A DNA stretch of 14,446 nt, from NCBI GenBank assembly GCA_031263265.1, contig JAISGE010000165.1:1-14446 (forward strand). The letters run 5' to 3'. The notes beneath the pieces are model-generated. The model saw only the letters and a program-made list of their open reading frames with translations. It did no database searches and had not been told where the DNA came from. Positions 12,874 to 14,446 of this stretch are shown in pieces; the stretch's first letter is position 1, and each line of letters begins with the position of its first letter. This stretch comes from Treponema sp. Lineage in GTDB: Bacteria; Spirochaetota; Spirochaetia; Treponematales; Breznakiellaceae. A program made the translations under genes and the position numbers.

Positions 12874-12902
12874 TTGCACCTACCGCCCAAACCTGGTACA
12901 AT
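12874..12902 (+). promoter_or_regulatory. Promoter giving a near-leaderless transcript
   Basis: TTGCAC (12874-12879), a 17-bp spacer and TACAAT (12897-12902) form a good sigma-70-type promoter. The expected transcription start is about 12909, while the ATG of the DHH gene is at 12911. No Shine-Dalgarno sequence precedes that ATG, so the message may be leaderless or nearly so. Confidence 0.6.
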
Positions 12903-12910
12903 GAATTCAC

Positions 12911-14212
12911 ATGAATATCGCCTTTGGTCATAGCAACATGGACTTGGACTGTCTCGGTTCCCTGCTCCTGGTAAAAAAGCTCTTTCCAGAGTACCGGCTG
13001 GTAAAGAGCAATCTGATTCACCCTGCAGCCCGTAAATTGCATACCCTGTACCAAGATTATTTTGATTTCTTAAGCCCTGAAGAATTAAACGGGGAAAAAA
13101 TTGACCGTATCATCATCGTAGACACCTGTACCGCGGTACGAGTCAAAGAATATTTCAGCCATATCAAGAATTCAGACCCCCAAATACGGATCATCGATCA
13201 CCATAACCTGGAAAGCTGCGATATCCTGGGGGCTTCGGTGGAAGGAGGCAAGTATGGGGCCACCGTATCCTACTTGGGAAAACTGGCTATGGCCCAGGGC
13301 ATTTCCCTCAGCCCCGAAGAAGCGACCATCGCCTTAGCCGGGATCTATGCGGATACGGGCAGGCTCATTTACGAGACGGTCCAGCGGGAAGACTACGAGG
13401 TTTCAGCCTATCTTTTGGATATGGGCGCCTCATTACGCCTGGTGAAGTCCTTCCTGGAGAACATCATCGAAGATGAGCAGATCCTGGTACTGAACCAACT
13501 GCTCCTGGTGGTACAGACCAGCATCATTCAGGGCCATACGATCCTCCTCAGCTATCTGGAACTGGAAGACCAGGTCAGGGGCCTTGCCCCAGTCGTAGAA
13601 AAAATCATGGATGTGGAAAACCCGGACGCCTATTTTGCCTTCTTTTTCATTCCCAAAAAGAAAACCCTCCTCCTGATTGCTCGTAGTCAAAAAGCCTCTA
13701 TCGATCTCCACGAACTGCTTTATCGGTACGGTGGCGGTGGGCACCAGTCCGCGGCCTCCGTAACCCTCACCAATCAAGATGGGCAAGGGTTTTATACCCA
13801 GTTTCTTGCGGATTTAGAAGGTTCTCTGAAACCTGCGGTTAGAGCCAGGGACATTATGACCAAGCCTGCCCACACCATCCAAGAGCATATCAGTCTCCTG
13901 GAAGCAGCTCTGTTCCTGGAATCCATGGACCTCACCGGTGTTCCGGTCGTCAACGCCCAGGGCCAGGTTTCCGGTTTTTTAAGCCTCCGGGATATTATGA
14001 AAGGCAGAAAAGCTGCTCAAATGCACAGTCCGGTTAAGGCCTATATGACCAAAAACGTCGTCATCTCCGATGGCCAGCTTACCATGCGGGAAGTGGAACG
14101 GATCTTTTACAAACACCACATTACCCACCTGCCCATTGTGGAAGATGGAAAACTGGTAGGCATTGTAAGCCATTGGGATTACCTCCAGAATAAAAAGCTA
14201 TTTTCCCAGTGA
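12911..14212 (+). CDS. DHH/DHHA1 phosphoesterase with tandem CBS domains
   Basis: This 433-residue protein is cytoplasmic, with no signal or membrane segment. DHH domain: HSNMDLD (7-13), Asp71 in IIVDTCT, the namesake DHH at 96-98 and YADTG (Asp148), all metal ligands of manganese-dependent phosphoesterases. DHHA1 domain: about 190-300, with GGGGHQ (274-279) for substrate binding. Two CBS domains (about 311-428) follow, each ending in the nucleotide-contacting pattern G-x-x-S-x-x-D (355-361 and 417-423), so activity is probably tuned by adenine nucleotides. The same domain order forms the N-terminal half of the long CCA-adding/poly(A) polymerase fusions of some bacteria, but here the protein stops after the CBS pair. 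Likely substrates are short oligoribonucleotides, pAp or cyclic-dinucleotide products, by analogy with NrnA. It has its own promoter and no ribosome site. Confidence 0.9.
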   Translation: MNIAFGHSNMDLDCLGSLLLVKKLFPEYRLVKSNLIHPAARKLHTLYQDYFDFLSPEELNGEKIDRIIIVDTCTAVRVKEYFSHIKNSDPQIRIIDHHNLESCDILGASVEGGKYGATVSYLGKLAMAQGISLSPEEATIALAGIYADTGRLIYETVQREDYEVSAYLLDMGASLRLVKSFLENIIEDEQILVLNQLLLVVQTSIIQGHTILLSYLELEDQVRGLAPVVEKIMDVENPDAYFAFFFIPKKKTLLLIARSQKASIDLHELLYRYGGGGHQSAASVTLTNQDGQGFYTQFLADLEGSLKPAVRARDIMTKPAHTIQEHISLLEAALFLESMDLTGVPVVNAQGQVSGFLSLRDIMKGRKAAQMHSPVKAYMTKNVVISDGQLTMREVERIFYKHHITHLPIVEDGKLVGIVSHWDYLQNKKLFSQ

Positions 14213-14321
14213 ATGATGTGCCATTTTCCTTATAAGATAAAGAATTAATACGTTTTAGGGTTTATCCTGATGCAAAAAAGTTTGGGGTGCAATTTTTTTT
14301 TCGGGGCAAAAAGGGAAAGTA

Positions 14322-14330
14322 TGATATACT
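14322..14330 (+). promoter_or_regulatory. Extended -10 promoter candidate
   Basis: TGATATACT (14322-14330) is an extended -10 element with no clear -35. The start would be near 14337, just before the last gene. The remaining DHH-to-promoter gap (14213-14321) is AT-rich, has poly-A and poly-T runs and shows no convincing terminator. Confidence 0.4.
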
Positions 14331-14333
14331 TAC

Positions 14334-14356
14334 GGTATCCCAGAGGAGGGGATACC
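14334..14356 (+). promoter_or_regulatory. Hairpin spanning the ribosome site of the last gene
   Basis: GGTATCCC (14334-14341) pairs perfectly with GGGATACC (14349-14356) around the loop AGAGGAG. The purine-rich ribosome site (GAGGAGGGG, 14343-14351) lies in the loop and the right arm, and the ATG follows one base after the stem. It may control translation as RNA, or be a DNA operator near the transcription start. Confidence 0.5.
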
Positions 14357-14357
14357 T

Positions 14358-14446
14358 ATGGATACACAAGAACGGGAAAAACTCATAACGGACGCCGTGG
14401 CGGAATTTGAGGCGGGTCTACGATCAAAAGCAGCGCAATTCGAGGC
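14358..14446 (+). CDS. Start of an unrecognised gene, cut by the window end
   Basis: An ATG at 14358 after a strong ribosome site (GAGGAGG) opens a frame that runs to the window end: 29 codons starting MDTQEREKLITDAV, with no stop. The visible part is charged and probably helical, with many Glu, Ala and Lys residues and no signal peptide. That is too little to name a family. Confidence 0.6.
   Translation, partial: MDTQEREKLITDAVAEFEAGLRSKAAQFE

Noticed and set aside
14213..14320. Intrinsic terminator after the DHH-CBS gene
   Set aside because: T-runs are present, but I found no stem of convincing length directly before them.

Overview
The window looks like a chromosomal segment of a Gram-negative (diderm) anaerobe, most likely a spirochaete of the genus Treponema, possibly a termite-gut type. 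The basis is gene content: a TonB-dependent receptor operon, a CsgG-like domain fused to a predicted outer-membrane barrel, a TRAP-TAXI transporter, a Cys-motif flavoprotein, mid-range GC and relaxed lipobox sequences. Genus assignment is inference; no rRNA or tRNA gene is present to anchor it.

Layout. Bases 1-246 are non-coding: a long imperfect inverted repeat (1-112), then a terminator-like hairpin overlapped by a candidate promoter. From 247 to 5181 on the plus strand runs a tightly packed operon: TonB-dependent receptor, lipoprotein of unknown function, two successive ExbD proteins and a TonB protein. Most junctions overlap by a few bases. No ExbB/TolQ gene is visible. After a 72-base gap come a CBM9-like protein without a signal peptide (5254-6084) and a secreted seven-bladed WD40 propeller (6093-7058). 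Next is a gene encoding a CsgG-like domain fused to a predicted beta-barrel (7176-8681).

The minus strand from 12134 down to 8719 encodes a complete TRAP-TAXI transporter: TAXI solute receptor, DUF1850 protein, fused 4TM-12TM permease. Its promoter carries a 12-bp palindrome over the -10 box, and an identical palindrome lies 64 bp away toward the divergent iron-sulfur-flavoprotein-like gene (12283-12852). A DHH/DHHA1 phosphoesterase with two CBS domains (12911-14212) and the first 89 bases of an unrecognised gene (14358 on) complete the window.

The most interesting signals are: (1) a 42-bp remnant of the 3' end of a second TRAP permease gene at 7074-7115, whose differences from the intact gene fall at third codon positions, so that the CsgG-barrel gene is bracketed by homologous direct repeats; (2) the twin palindromes in the TRAP/flavoprotein divergent promoter; (3) a mini-ORF that may mark a frameshift or coupling device before the first exbD; (4) the ExbB-less receptor-lipoprotein-ExbD-ExbD-TonB operon; and (5) the large inverted repeat at the left edge.
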